The notes under the pieces are model-generated. The model was given only the letters and a program-made list of their open reading frames with translations, did no database searches and was not told the origin of the DNA. This document shows, piece by piece, positions 50,546 to 63,700 of a stretch of DNA of 64,000 nucleotides (position 1 is the first letter of the stretch; the number at the start of each line of letters is the position of its first letter). Made by a program: the position numbers and the translations under genes. Location of the stretch: positions 310,001 to 374,000 of the forward strand of contig NW_002476334.1 of NCBI RefSeq assembly GCF_000189635.1. Reading direction: 5' to 3'. Source of the DNA: Tetrahymena thermophila SB210 (lineage: Eukaryota; Ciliophora; Oligohymenophorea; Hymenostomatida; Tetrahymenidae).

Positions 50546-53302
50546 TCAGATTGATAATAATTTTTAGATATTGTCTGAATTTAAGTTTATAGGAATCAGT
50601 TGATCTTTTTAGAAGAGTTATTAGTATTTCATTATTATATATTCAATTTAAAATGACTTTTCTGATTTGATTTAGTGAACAGTTTCATCTTTCATAGTTA
50701 TTATTGTATTTATTTCATCTTTATGAGAAATTTGCTTAATGTCTTTGTAATAGTATTATATGTAAGTCTATTAATCTGAATTTAATATAATAAATGAAGT
50801 AGGTTTAAATATAAGACTACTTTATTAATAATGTTGTTTAGCTGAGTTAAAGCAATATTCTGCAGTAATTTCAGTTGCATCATAGTAAATAGAAGTTTTG
50901 CCAATATTGGTAAAATTATATTTTGATTAGAGCTAGTTGTAATTTTTATTTATCAGTTCATAAATATTTTTAATCATTGGTATTATTTAATCTTTTTGAT
51001 GCTCTGAGAAAAAAATAGGAAGTTCTTAATCAATATTTGAAGATCTTAGAACATTTTAAAGAAAAGCATAAGCTCTAGCTAATTTCTCAATATCTGAAAA
51101 GTATTGAGGGTATATAGTGTAAATATCGTAAAAAATTTAGCTAAAGTTAAGCTTTATTGATATTTAATCATTTTCAGTCATCTAAAATGGAACAATAGAT
51201 TTAATCATTAAAAATTAAAAGTAATCATCATTCCCTTACATTTTTTTCTTGTTTCTGATGTGTTCCCACTCTAACATAATGTCCCAAACATACTCATAGT
51301 CTAGAGCTATTTTCCTTGTTAGGTTATTTTCAAATTTTTCAACATCATATATTATAAATTAGTCTTCATTAAATCTTGTTGAATTTATTTTTAGTTATTA
51401 CAAAATTTTAGTTTTTAGATCAAAGATGGTTTCATATTATTCGATGTGAACTAAAACAATGCTTCCTATTTAATTAAGATAAAACAAAAATTAAAATCTA
51501 TAAATTCTGTATTATTTATTTTTAGTATTTTAAATTTCATAAATAATAAATAGTATTTGATTGAAAATCTAAGAGTGTTTGTTTGCTTGTGGAAAAAACT
51601 AATTTAGTAATGTAAATTGTGTTTCGTTCTAATTAATTTCTAAATGTAAAAGTGATATCTAAAATCCTGAAATAAAATAGAAAGCTTATTAGATCTTTTG
51701 AAAGACTTGGGGTTTTCGAAATTATTAATCACAGTGATGTATTACTAATTTTGATTAAATTATTTAGAACTACATTACTTACAGTTTAATTTAATTTGAA
51801 TATTCCTTTTTTTTGGCTATAAACGATAATTAAATTCGAAAAGGTTTGAGTTGTGATAGATAGATAGAATCCCTTATTGTAAATAAAAGATAATTGAAAA
51901 TTTCTCAATTTTAGGTGGTCATGAATAAATTATTTTTGGTTTTAATTTTCATTAATACGAATCTTACTCAATTTAAATGATTATATTTTAGAAATAAATT
52001 AGTATCTCTCTTCTATATAGAAAATTTAAAAAAATGTTTACCAGTTGAAAAGAAGATTGGAAACATGAGTTATTTGTTGTTAATTATCAAATCTAGGTAA
52101 GGTTTAGATAATGTACTTATTGAGACTGTTTTTTTACATTTGTATTTATCATCCTAGAATCTTCTCAATACCGCGGGAATTACTGTATTTATTTACTTCA
52201 AAACCGGGGTAATGTCTTACCAGGTTTTCTATTTCGGAAATTCAATTAGAAGCACATTTAATAAGCATAATAGGATTTTATCATTTGGAGAGTAGCAAAA
52301 GAGAAGACATTTGAGATAATTGAGAAGATCAAATAATTGTACTTACTGTAAATTGTTTCTCATCTACTTTATCACTTATGTGTACATTTCATTAATAAAG
52401 CTCTCTTTTTTGTTCTCTCCTAGTTAAAGAAGATATTAGATAACTATTTTTTTCATGTTTTTTTCTTTTTCAATTTTCTCTTTATATTTTTGATCGTTCT
52501 CTTAATATTTATCATAAGCATAACAATCAACATCTTTTTTTAAGCACATCTGATGAAACAAAACAGAAAAATGACGGACTGCCTACTTGCTTTCTTATTC
52601 GTTGTTTAAATCAATTAAGCTAGTTGTTGATATTGAGGAATCTTAAAAAGTCATTATATCTTTAAAGCTTTTTTTAAAACCTAAAAGAGTTTTGCGCTTA
52701 TTTAGCTAAAAAATATTTGAGTAAACATATTCTGGAGTGTGTGCCTTGATTAGAGCAAACATTTCTTATGAAATTCCCTAAGAAGTTTCAAATTTTAAAT
52801 CTAAACTATCTTAATCAATAGGTATATTATTAGGTCTTTCCTTTAAATCTAAAATTGTTATTATTTAAGTTGCATTTTCTTTGTATAATTAAACATCTTC
52901 TAGTCTATATTCATAGGTTTGATCAGCGCTTTGGCTCTCAAAAATGTTATAAAACTCATCATTTGGTGCAAAAATACAGTTTTAGGTAAAATTACTCTTC
53001 CTGGTTTAATTAGTTTATTGTTTTTTGTGTAAATGAGGACATTTATTAACATCATATTCAATATCAGATAAGATCTATTTAACATTTTTTTCTAAGGGTT
53101 TATCAATCGAATTTATAGATTCACAATAAAGTTAAGTTTCTTAACTATTTAGTGAATTTATCACACATGAATTATCATTTATAAATTCGAAAATATTTTA
53201 TTTTTGTTAAAAATTTGACTGACTTTCAAAGCAGACTGAAGAAAAACTTGAGAAGTCTCCTTAAGAGTTCAAATTTTTTACAGGAGTGTAAATTTTGCTC
53301 AT
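50546..53302 (-). CDS. MyTH4-FERM protein lacking a myosin motor
   Basis: Two exons (53302-52042, 51465-50546) split by a 576-bp intron give 726 aa. Start ATG at 53302-53300 opens MSKIYTPVKNLNSQGDFSSF, a disordered Ser/Gln-rich head. From about residue 195 a MyTH4 domain follows; its best segment is VIQYLLQLGENKKESFINE and then MYTQVIKQMRNN, equal to the family's DEIYxQxxKQ region. The FERM F1 lobe spans the intron (SIVLVHIEQYETIFDLKTK), then F2 (YPQYFSDIEKLARAYAFLQN) and an F3-like end. MyTH4-FERM pairs bind microtubules, membrane receptors or actin regulators and normally sit at the tail of myosins VII, X and XV. Here no motor or IQ motif precedes it, and a separate ATG and a 1.2-kb spacer divide it from the neighbouring myosin. 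Probably a headless relative; partner unknown. Confidence 0.82.
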
Positions 53303-54544
53303 TGTATGATATTTTTGTTGTAAAATCTAATTATTAATTAATTAATTTGATCATTTAATCTTTAGATTTATTACCATGTATTCTATCAGAAAAATATTGA
53401 TATTCAAAAAATTTATAAATTGATTTATGTTATTTGTTATTATCTTGCAAAAGTTATTCGTGAAATTTAGATTTTTTTTTTCTCTTTTTTAAACCATCAA
53501 AATTGGAAGCTAAACACTTCCATAAAAATTACAATTCTTTTATTGTTCATTTATTGGGTTTTGGATTTGTGTTATAAAAATAATCTTTTATGTTAATCTT
53601 TTTTATTGCTTAAATAGAGTTTGATATAAAAATCATATCAATTTTTATTTAAATCATAAATTAACTAAAATAAAAAAATCTTACTAAATATTTAAAAGAA
53701 TTCATAAGCAAAGTTGTTCAAAAAAGACTATAAAGTTTAAATAAATAGATATTAATTTTTAGATTTTTTTATTAAAATCTACTATTATAAAATCATTATT
53801 ATTTTCTATAAAAAGGATTGATTATCTATCTTGATATCGTTTCATAAATTATATTTAGAAATTTTAGTTATCAATAAAAGATTTAGCATTTTATATGACA
53901 ATTTTTATGTAAATCTTTTAAAAAAAGGTAAAAAAATTAATTAATAATAATTATAATTAAATCTTATTGAGGTAAATAATATTTTGTAATCATTTTTTAA
54001 ATTAATCGCATATACAAAAATAAATTACCTTGTTTTAATAAAGATTTGCATTTTTGATTAGCTATTGGCAAAAATAAATTTTAAAATCTTAGAAAAATTC
54101 TATTTATATTATTTATTTAAATATCTTAGATAGTATTTTTTTTAAAAATTAAGGTAATATTAGCTTAACTAATTAATAAATATATAGTTATAAATCTATT
54201 TTCAGAAAATTAATTCTTTCAGATAAGTGAAGACAATAAATTTTGAATATAATGAGTTTCATTTTGTTTGTAGACAAAAGTAATTTAACATTTCTCAATA
54301 TTTATTTAAGAAAAACCATTTTTTTAATATAATCTAATTAATGATAATGGATTAAATACATTCTAATTTGTTTTTTTAAAAATAGTAAATATTAATAAAA
54401 AGTCTACAAAAATAGATATTTAGGATAAATAAATAAATTGTAAATTCAATAGAAAATTAAGGTTAGGTTGATTTATTTATTTATTTATTGATTGATAAAT
54501 AGCAAACATTATTCCAGAAAAATATTGATTCATTCATTTATTAA
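53303..54544. other. intergenic between the headless MyTH4-FERM gene and the myosin
   Basis: A 1.2-kb AT-rich spacer with an ATTT repeat near 54472-54490. I looked for remnants of a motor domain (P-loop, switch motifs) on the minus strand and found none. Confidence 0.6.
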
Positions 54545-57500
54545 TCAATTAAATTTTTTTTATTAACTAGAAGAGAATAGTTGATTGCTATATAATTTTT
54601 AATATTGTTTAAGAGATTCTGACGTTTTTATATTTTGTGGTATTGAAGCACTTTAAATTGATCTTTAGTTTGTATTAATAGAAGAGTATATGCTTTTCAT
54701 AGATTGATAATATTGTTCGTCTTATTGTTTTACCAACCCTTTGACTTGATTAAAATAATAAACAACTGTTAAAACATACTCAGTATTGATTATATGAGAT
54801 TTATTGTCTTTAGTATTCAGTTTTATAAATTTGTCTTGGACTCCCCAGCTGATTAGCTAGCTGTACTTGTATTGCATTACTAGATGATTATTGTTTGCAG
54901 TTTCGTAGAATGACATCTAATAGGAGTTTAAAACCATCAAATAATTGAGAGGGTCGTTAGTTTGTTTTTGCTCATCACAGTATTTTATAGGTATTTTTAA
55001 TCCCAAAAGATTGACATTATCTTTGGCTAATTATATGTATTCAAATTTTGATTAGAGCCTAGTCATTTTATTTTTTATATTTTTTTCGTATTCCTCCTAA
55101 ATAAGCTGAAAAATGCTCCTTGACTCTTCTTCACTAAAACTTAAAGGTAGAATACTTGTTGGATCTTCAATGTTGGAAATATCTAATATATTAAGTAAAT
55201 GTGAAAGCATCTGTATGTTAGTTTTTTTATCATCATAAACGAGATTTGAAATGTAAGTATCAAAATATATTTAGCTTTAGAGTAAGCTAATACCAACTTC
55301 GTCATTTGGATAAACTGTGTAAACAAAAATAGGTTTAAACATAAATTAGAAAGTCTTCTTTTAATTTTAATTTTTTTTCGTTTCAAAGGCACTTTGATTT
55401 CTATAAGTATCTTATAAATGAATAACATCCCATACTCCTTCTAATGGAAAAAGCATTCTTTCAAATACTTAATTTTCTTTTGTTTGTATTTCGAAGAATT
55501 CAAATAATTCAGGGATCAGACGACGGTGGTTGATATTCAATTATTCCATGACTTTTTATTTCAAATTGTTAAAATTATCATATGGATCTACATTCACAAG
55601 AAAACTGGTCCCTAAATAAAGTTTAAAAAGCAATAAATATTAAAGCAATAATTTAAGTTTTCTTTTCTTTAAATTAAATTAAATTAAATTTGAAAAAGAG
55701 AAATATTCAATTCTCTGAAAAACTCTTATTTTTTTCAATTATTGTTTTTTTAATCGAATAAAAATGAGTTTTTTAAACTTTATTTTTACAATTTTTAGTG
55801 ATGAAATTTGTAAAATGATATTAAAAATTTTTAAACCGAAACAAAAAAATTGATGAAAATTGCTTTAAAAAAATAAAATTAAAATTACCAATTGGATTTT
55901 TTTCAATAATTGTTTTTTCAATTTTTTCAATCGAATAAAAATGAGTTTTTTAAACTTTATTTTTCCAAATTTCATCTAAAATTTGTAAAATGATATTTAA
56001 AATTTTTAAACCGAAACAAAAAAATTAATGAAAATTGCTTTAAAAAAATAAAATTAAAATTACCATTTGAAAGAGTAATTGGAACTTTTATTTGATATTA
56101 AAATATCAAAGCATTAATTTTCATTTCTGTGAGAACATGCTTATTGTAAATATTCTCTCTTTCTTTTAAATAAGTTATAGAGCGAAACAAAGTAGGAATC
56201 ACATATTCTATGTATTTTAATATAGTGCTATGTTAGTGCCAAAATTTCATTAAATTAAAAATTAAGAAATTTATCATAGTCATAGTATACTCTTCATCAG
56301 TTCTGAAGCAATAACAAAATACTACTAAGTAGTGAAGAAGACGGAGAGTGTATAAATCGTTTTTATTACCATTTAACTATTTTAAAATTTAAGTCAAGAC
56401 CTCATTTTTAAATTCTTAAGACCTGTTTTAAGAGTACTTCAAAAGTTTTTAAATTCTAGACTCCTATCCATCATTATACGAACTTTATGTTTAGTATTAT
56501 TATGTCACCGAGTATTTAATAGTATCTGTTTCTTTGATAAATAATAATAATATTTCAAAGTGTGTAAGGGCATGAGCTATATCAGATGAAGGAAGCTTTA
56601 TCAAGCTACCTCCTTTTATGCATGTCTTTTTAAATGTTAAAATTTCTTCTGTTGTTTTCTTACCAAAAAATTTGCTTCGCTCATTTAATCTTTTAGAGTA
56701 AAATTCAATATAATTATATTTCTTTATTTAAATCATATCTTCCTCATCTATTTGTTAAATTTGATAATCCTTGTCAAGTGCATATTAGACTTGCTTCATT
56801 TACTAAATTATTTTATCGTCTATTTCTTAGGAATTCAACAATTTAAGCAAAAGACTTTCTGATTCTATTTCTTCTTAGTCAGGAGGATTCACATAAATTT
56901 CATTTGTATGTTTCTCTGGGATGTGTAATAGACTTAAGTCTCCAGTCTAAAAATCAAAAGCATTCACATTTTAAGAATTTTATTATTTTTCACTTTTTAA
57001 GCTATAAGTGTTAACCTTACTTTATGATTACTCAGTTTAAATTTCATTAACAGCTATAGTATCATATAACAAAGATGCATTAGTTTCATTTATGCTAGTA
57101 TCTTATCTTTGTAAAAATTAATTTGAAACACATGTTGATTCGCTAACCTTTTATTCTTCTTAACTTTGCTCTAATATTTATTTATTATTCTCTATTTAGG
57201 CTTCATTTTTTTCTTTTAATTCTTTCATTTTATCACTATATTCTTTAAGAATTTAAAATGTAGTCTTTGTAAAAGATGCTTTTACTATTTTTAACGTTAA
57301 GGTAATAAGATTTTTTACTTAAGTAATTTTAGCTTTTTACTTAATTAGTTAAAAGCAATGATTATATATATTAAAAATCTTCTGTGCAAAGAAAATATTG
57401 TTTAATTTTTTAATTCCTTCTAATTTTTTCTAAAACCTTTTATGGAATCTAAGGTACCTAACATAAATCTGAATTCTTACTACTTAAGCAGTCCTTTTAC

Positions 57501-60190
57501 GCTTTATTTCTGCATACTTTATCTAATCAATAGCACTTTCAAATTCCTATTTCATGTAGATTTTATTATTACCAAATAGAATAAGAGAGTCACTGTAGTT
57601 TGGATACATCTTTGAAACTAAAGCTTTACATTCATCTTTAAAATTTTTAATTTAATCTATTGCTTTTTTTTCTAATTACTCATCACAAACTCTATACTCT
57701 TTAAAAAAAGTTAAATAATCCCTTCTTTAGGGATAAGTGCTTTTCCTTACTTCTATTGAGTTTATAACACCCAGATACTCTATTTATTGCAATACATAAC
57801 CTTCCAAGAAATAGTCACTTTTTTTAACTTCATTTGTCTATTTTTATAAATTAACTATAATAAATCAAATGTTATTTTTAATTGTGAATTTACCTTAACA
57901 CATCTAACAAAATGAACATCTGAAGAATTTAATTCTTTCATCAACTCTACCATTTAATTACTAAATTTCTCTCCTAAAAATCTTGCTCTATTTTATTATG
58001 TTTATTCTTCATTACCAAAGATAGAAGGTATGTATTTGTTGCTACTTTTACTAATTACATCTTTGAGGGTTTAACTTACTTCATCGATATTCTTTGCTAT
58101 AAATCCTTCAATTTTGTAGCTAACAGGATTCTATGTGTGATTTATCAAAAATGTGCCATTATCCATTTTAGGAAATTGAATGACTTATATTTATTGATTT
58201 TTAAAGTCATTTTTAAGAGACTATAAATATTTTGAATCGTCTTTGGATTATGTTTTGCAACAATCGTTAAGCAGCTTGTAACTTCTATTTAAAGTTTGAA
58301 TGATCATTGAATTATCCTAATAGCTATTCCAAAAAAAATACATTAAATATAAAAAACTTAAAAAGGAATTTACCATAAATTTGAAAGGAAATTCTCTAAA
58401 CCGTCTTCTTTAAAAATTTATTCTTCATTCTTAAAAACATATTAAATGTATAGTTGCTAAAGATTCTCATTTGTATAATTAATGCAAAGCTATTCAAAAG
58501 AATTTTCTTAAAAGTTTTCAAAACCAAAAATATCAAGTAATCCAATCATATTGTTATTAGAGGTGTTTGTTGTGTTATAGTTTACCTGATTATTTTTTAT
58601 AATTTGGTTTAATTTATCAACTAGCCAGTTGAATAAGTTATCATAAAGTGCTTTACTCAGAGTATTTTTTGCATGATGACACTATACTGCATCAGCTGGT
58701 TTATGATATACTTCATTCACTGCTACAATTGTTTTATAAAGAAGTGCTTTCTTAAGATCATCTAAATTAATACCTAGTAAACTACTGACTATCTGTAGCA
58801 CATTTTCATTTACCACTGTGCATGGTGATGAACCCTCAGAAAATGATTAATTTGAAAACTAAATGTTTCCTAAATGTAAAATAGCAGATAGTATTTTAAA
58901 AATAGTATTTTGCAAGTCTTCTTCGAATTTCATAACTTTGAAGGAATTAATAATTCCTTGAAATAATTAAGTGTCATCAATAGTTTCTACAGAGTAGCAG
59001 TCACTCTAACTTAAGTATTAAAACTCAGATGGTTTTTTATTTAAAAGATGAAGTTTTTCCAATAATTAATTATCTTTTGACTCCAATAAGTGATAAAAGA
59101 TATGATAATTTCTCTCTCCTTAGCTTAGATGTATCACTCTACTTTTTTCAAGTAGATATTTAGTGATTGTAGCTCCATTTATTTTCTTTTTAGCTATTTC
59201 AATTTATACATATTTACCAAAACGACTTGAGTTATCATTTCTCACTGTTTTTGCATTTCCAAATGCTTCGAGTACAGGGTTGCAGGATAATATTTTTTCT
59301 TCGATGCTTTCATTTGAGTTATCATGAGTACTAATTTAAGTTAAAAATCTCATCGAATATCTTGCATTCTCTGTCTTACCTTTTAAAATATTAAAAGAAC
59401 ATCAATATTGGTAAGATTTATACTTAATTAAGTAAATAAGTAAGTAATAGTTTTTAGATTTATTTAAGTATTTTTTGGTATTTAATTTCCTTAATAAATC
59501 ATTTTATGAAATTAATATATTTCTAAATAAATCAAAACAAAATTTACCTGCACCACTTTCACCGCTAATAACTATTGCCTACTTTTTATTGAACTTAATT
59601 AAATTTTTATAAGCCATTGCAGAAATAGAGTATATGTGAGGCTATTGCATTTCAAGATCAAACAAATCAAAGTTTTTATTTAAATTTTCTTTTATCATAT
59701 CAATCGTTTGATTAGAAAATAATTCTTTCAAACTTTTGTAAGGATTTAAAACTATTAAAGTAGGGCCGATATAAGTAAAGATATTGTCTTATGCATATCT
59801 CTATTTTAAGTTAGCAATCAATTCTGCCTCATTAAGAACACTCATTTTTACCATGTCGTAAAATGATGTTTGGCTTTGTTCTTCTCTCTAAAATAAATTT
59901 TTAACATTTGTCTCAATCTATTCAGCATTTTAGCCATTTTCCTATTCAATGCTTATGTTAACTATTTATTGTCCGCCTACATTCTTTACTTAATCTGATA
60001 CTATAATTGCTTTTCTAAATATGTATTGCTCTTCTCTATTATTATTTTTCTTATACCAGCATCTAACGTTGCTCATAACCCAAGTGCTATCTGCCTCTTT
60101 GGCTTTTACTGGGTTATTGTTAGCGTTTTTATTTCCTCCCTGCTATTATTAATTTGTAGAAGAATTAGGAAGCTTATTTTAGCTGCTCAT
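54545..60190 (-). CDS. myosin heavy chain with MyTH4-FERM tail (complete)
   Basis: Five exons (60190-59548, 59379-58374, 58323-57894, 57837-56064, 55611-54545) give 1639 aa, in register. The motor (about 60-760) has P-loop [11 protein letters not shown] split by intron 1, switch [12 protein letters not shown] (about 259-269), switch [12 protein letters not shown] (about 492-501) and [11 protein letters not shown] before the reactive-thiol/converter region ([18 protein letters not shown]). The neck is short and basic with one IQ-like stretch ([17 protein letters not shown]). Next come a coiled-coil/Q-rich linker, MyTH4 (about 1080-1270; NEVLTQILKQLNGN) and FERM (about 1285-1600; [20 protein letters not shown] starts F1, [13 protein letters not shown] lies in F3). 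Ciliate MyTH4-FERM myosins are a distinct expansion (general knowledge); roles in phagosome traffic or nuclear elongation are reported for some. Intron 4 (452 bp) contains a tandem repeat. Confidence 0.95.
55735..56065. repeat. tandem duplication inside myosin intron 4, including the splice donor
   Basis: Two copies about 177 bp apart (about 55738-55891 and 55903-56065) share AATCGAATAAAAATGAG, TTTTTAAACCGAAACAAAAA and AAAATTAAAATTACCA. The right copy ends at the real splice donor (minus-strand GTAATTTT at 56063); the left copy ends in an identical donor-like sequence. They are nearly identical, so the duplication is recent. Confidence 0.9.
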
Positions 60191-60798
60191 AAAATAAAGT
60201 AAAAACCTTTAGATTTTTTAATTGAAATCTATCTATCTTTCTAACTAACTATCTATTTATTATCAATATTTGTGAATCAAAATTAAGTATTATAAATTAA
60301 ATAGCAAATTTTGCGTGCAAAAATTAGTAAACTTGATATAAATAATATTTAACATTAAAATACCATACTAAAATATATACTTTATTAACATCCAAGAGTT
60401 TCCTTATTATTAATCAGAGAATTTTTCTAATAAAAAAAATTTGCTGATTAATTTTGAGAATAACAATTTCAATAAATAATTTTATAATTAATAGATATAT
60501 TAAAATAGTTGTTTTCTCATGACTCTGATTTAATTATAAAATATCTGTAGAAATAATTTGACTTTTAATATTTGCAATATTTTTTTTTTACAAAATCTTA
60601 ATTAAAACCTTCTTGTTTTAAAATAAATTAAAAAAATTTTATTTTATTTTTATATTTTAAATTTAAAAAATTTGAATTTTATATTTTATTTACTTAAATC
60701 AATGATAAATTAGAGGTACAAAAAAACATAAAAATATATTAAATCTAGTACTTGCTTTTTTTATCATTACAAATATAAAAATTTATTTATTAATTTTT
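60191..60798. other. intergenic between two myosin genes
   Basis: A 0.6-kb AT-rich spacer between the 5' end of the complete myosin and the 3' end of the next one. Nothing recognised. Confidence 0.6.
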
Positions 60799-63700
60799 TC
60801 ATTATTAATTTTCTTGCTCATTGTTATTTTAATAGTATTCCAAAAATTACTAAATTAATTGATTGTTTGCAAGTCTATTCTCTTCATTTTCATCATCAAT
60901 GATATTATTATAAGCCTATTACATTAAATTTTTGGATTCTTAGAAATAGAATAATATTTAAGCAGAGTATTTTGATTGTATTAAGTGTTTGATTCCTCCT
61001 TTGGTCTAAATAAGGATGTGATCTTAAAGATCATATTTGCTTCTTCCCCACCTTTCTATGTCTTAGTATGAGTATTCTATTATTATCTTTTTGCTTTCAG
61101 ATGTAACTATAAAAAAGTAGGTTGGTTTTAGTACTAATATCACTTCTACATAGCTGCAATTAAATTCGTTTTCAGACTCGGTTTTCAATTTACATTAGTA
61201 ATCCTAAATTTCTATTTCAGGAGGAATATACTTCACTTCGATTTAAAGACCTAAATAGTATTTATTATCTTTTGCAATCATCAAGTACATATATTTTGCT
61301 TGGAGGACATTGAAAAGACCTTTAATTCTTTCGTACTCCTTATTGATAGGTCCAATCACTTCTTGTCTAGATTCTTGTTGCATAATTAATGGAAGAGAGT
61401 TCATAGTTTCTTGGTCTGAGTGGCAATTATTTATAATCTTAAGTAAAGCACTTAATTATATAATTTTTTCTACTTCATCTATGATTTATTTTCCCACGTA
61501 GATATCGAAAAATACCTAGCTGAATTAAAGGCTTATACCTGCTATGTCGTCTGGATAGAGAGTAAAAGGAAATAAAACTTTAATCATAAATATTGATATA
61601 ATATACTGTTCAGATTCTTTCTACTACATTTATTAATTATAATTTCCTTTTTCTTTCATGGATTAAACCTTTTAAATTTGTTTTTGATTTTATAAATATA
61701 AAATATCCCAAATATACTGATCAGGCAAGAGCATTTTTTCAATTGTTTTATTTTCCTCTATAAATTGCAGCTCAAAAAGTTGCAAGTAATTCGGTTTTAT
61801 TCTGTCAGTATTTATCTATACTTGCTTCATGATCTTTTACTTTAATTACTCCACTGTGTCCCAAGAATCTGCACAGACTTAAATGCTTATACCTATTTTT
61901 TATTAATTTTAAGTTTTGATAAAATTTTTTTTATTTATTTTTGATTACCTGTACAAAAAGCAATAGGAAGACAAAGTTTATTCTAAAGAATTAATGCATT
62001 AATTTCGTACTAAGGGATGAGCAATGTAAATAGTTATTTCCTTGGATTCTCTTAATCTATTTTTCTAATAATTGATGGAATTATATAAAGTATGTAGTTT
62101 TTAATTTTCATGTTATCTTTCCATTAGTTTTCATATAAATAAAAAATGAGGAAATGCATTAAAGCCTTTAAAAAATCATCGTCAGGAGTAAAACAATACA
62201 GGAAGACCTTCAAATATTAAAGAATTAAATAACTTTCAGATTCTTTCTTATTTTTATTTAACTACTTTATGATTTGAGTTGTTACTTCGTTATAAAATTA
62301 AGTCGATTTTTTCAGGCTGACTAAATTCAAATCTTAAATGTGGATAGATACTAATTTAGAATCGTCATATTTTTCTAATTTCATTAGTTCTAGCAAGAAT
62401 TAAAAGTGTGAAATGGCTGCCTTTTTCTCTTCATCGTTTACTTATATTAGAGTACCTTTGCTCAGACATTTTTTTTAATAAGAAAGTATTTCTTTTTCAT
62501 CCTTTTTAACCCCAAAATAATTTTTTCTTATATTTAAATGTTGTTTATAGAAGGCTATCATATCAAACTTTTTAATCTCATGGTATTAATCTACTTCAAT
62601 ATCTTCCAGCTTAAAGTAGCAATCATCTGCTTTTTCATCAATTTCTTCTATTGTTTCAGGAGAGTTAGAAGATAACAGTTTAGCCAATTTCTCTGCATTC
62701 TAATTTTCTTCCTCTGTTGGTCTTGGAATGAAAATTGTGTTATCACCAAATTAGTCTGGATCTTAAAAGGCAAACTAATTCCAGTCTTAGATATTTTTAG
62801 TATTATAATTGTTTATGTCAACGTTCTAATTAGTAACATAGAGATTTTATTAATTATCTTGGTAGTAGAATTTGTTAGAATCTATAACTGCTCCATTTGG
62901 TTCAACTTAAGAAGTAAAATAGGCTGAATTGCTCATGTTTGTGGAAAAGTTTTTATCATATTGATCGCTTAATATAATATTGTGGTTCATTGAATTCGAT
63001 TACAAATTATTGCTATTATTTTAAGTCTAGGAAAGTCTTTTTGAGCTTTAATCAGTTGAGTTTGTAAGATTTTATTAAGATTATTACTTTAATTTTATGT
63101 CTTCTTATTATCTATAAATAGATTTTTTCCTTTCTATTTCCTCTACCTATTTTATTATTTTTTTCATAAATAAATTAATTTAAAAAAAAATAATATTTTT
63201 TTACAGCTTTAACTTTGAGATAAAACTCTTTTATAGCATAAAAAGAGATTGCTTTATTAACTTTAAAGAAATAATCTATTTTCTTATAGAATTTTATAAA
63301 AGTTTATTCCTTAGCTTTAGATTTTATCTTCTCAAAACCTTTATACAAATGGTTTAACAAAACTTATTTAAATATTGATCTTATAATTTGAATACTCTTT
63401 CTCTGTTTTTTTTCTAACTGAAGCCTTCTGAATATTTTTTGGATGGATATAGTAGCAGCTGTTTGTTTTTTTTTAATGCAATTTTATTTAAGTTTCTCAA
63501 GTTAAATTTCAAATTCCTGCTTGAGATATATCCTAGACTATCCATATAAAACTTATTTGTCAGAAACGCTTTTAAAGCACTCAATTAAAATTTCTTAACA
63601 TAATTTTTAATAATCTGTTCTTTTTGAAAATTCTAAAACATCTGAGCAAACCCTATATTAAATGAAGAAGGCTTGATAAGTTTTTCTGACTGGATATGTA

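Noticed and set aside
53303-54544. Possibility that the headless MyTH4-FERM gene is the far tail of the neighbouring myosin
   Set aside because: The myosin has its own complete MyTH4-FERM tail and TGA at 54545, and the headless frame has its own ATG followed by a long unique head.
61105-61135. Minus-strand AAAACCAACCTAC, close to the Tetrahymena chromosome breakage sequence
   Set aside because: It matches only the AAACCAACCT core of the 15-base signal as I recall it and lies inside the FERM coding exon (codons for KPTYF), so it is chance.
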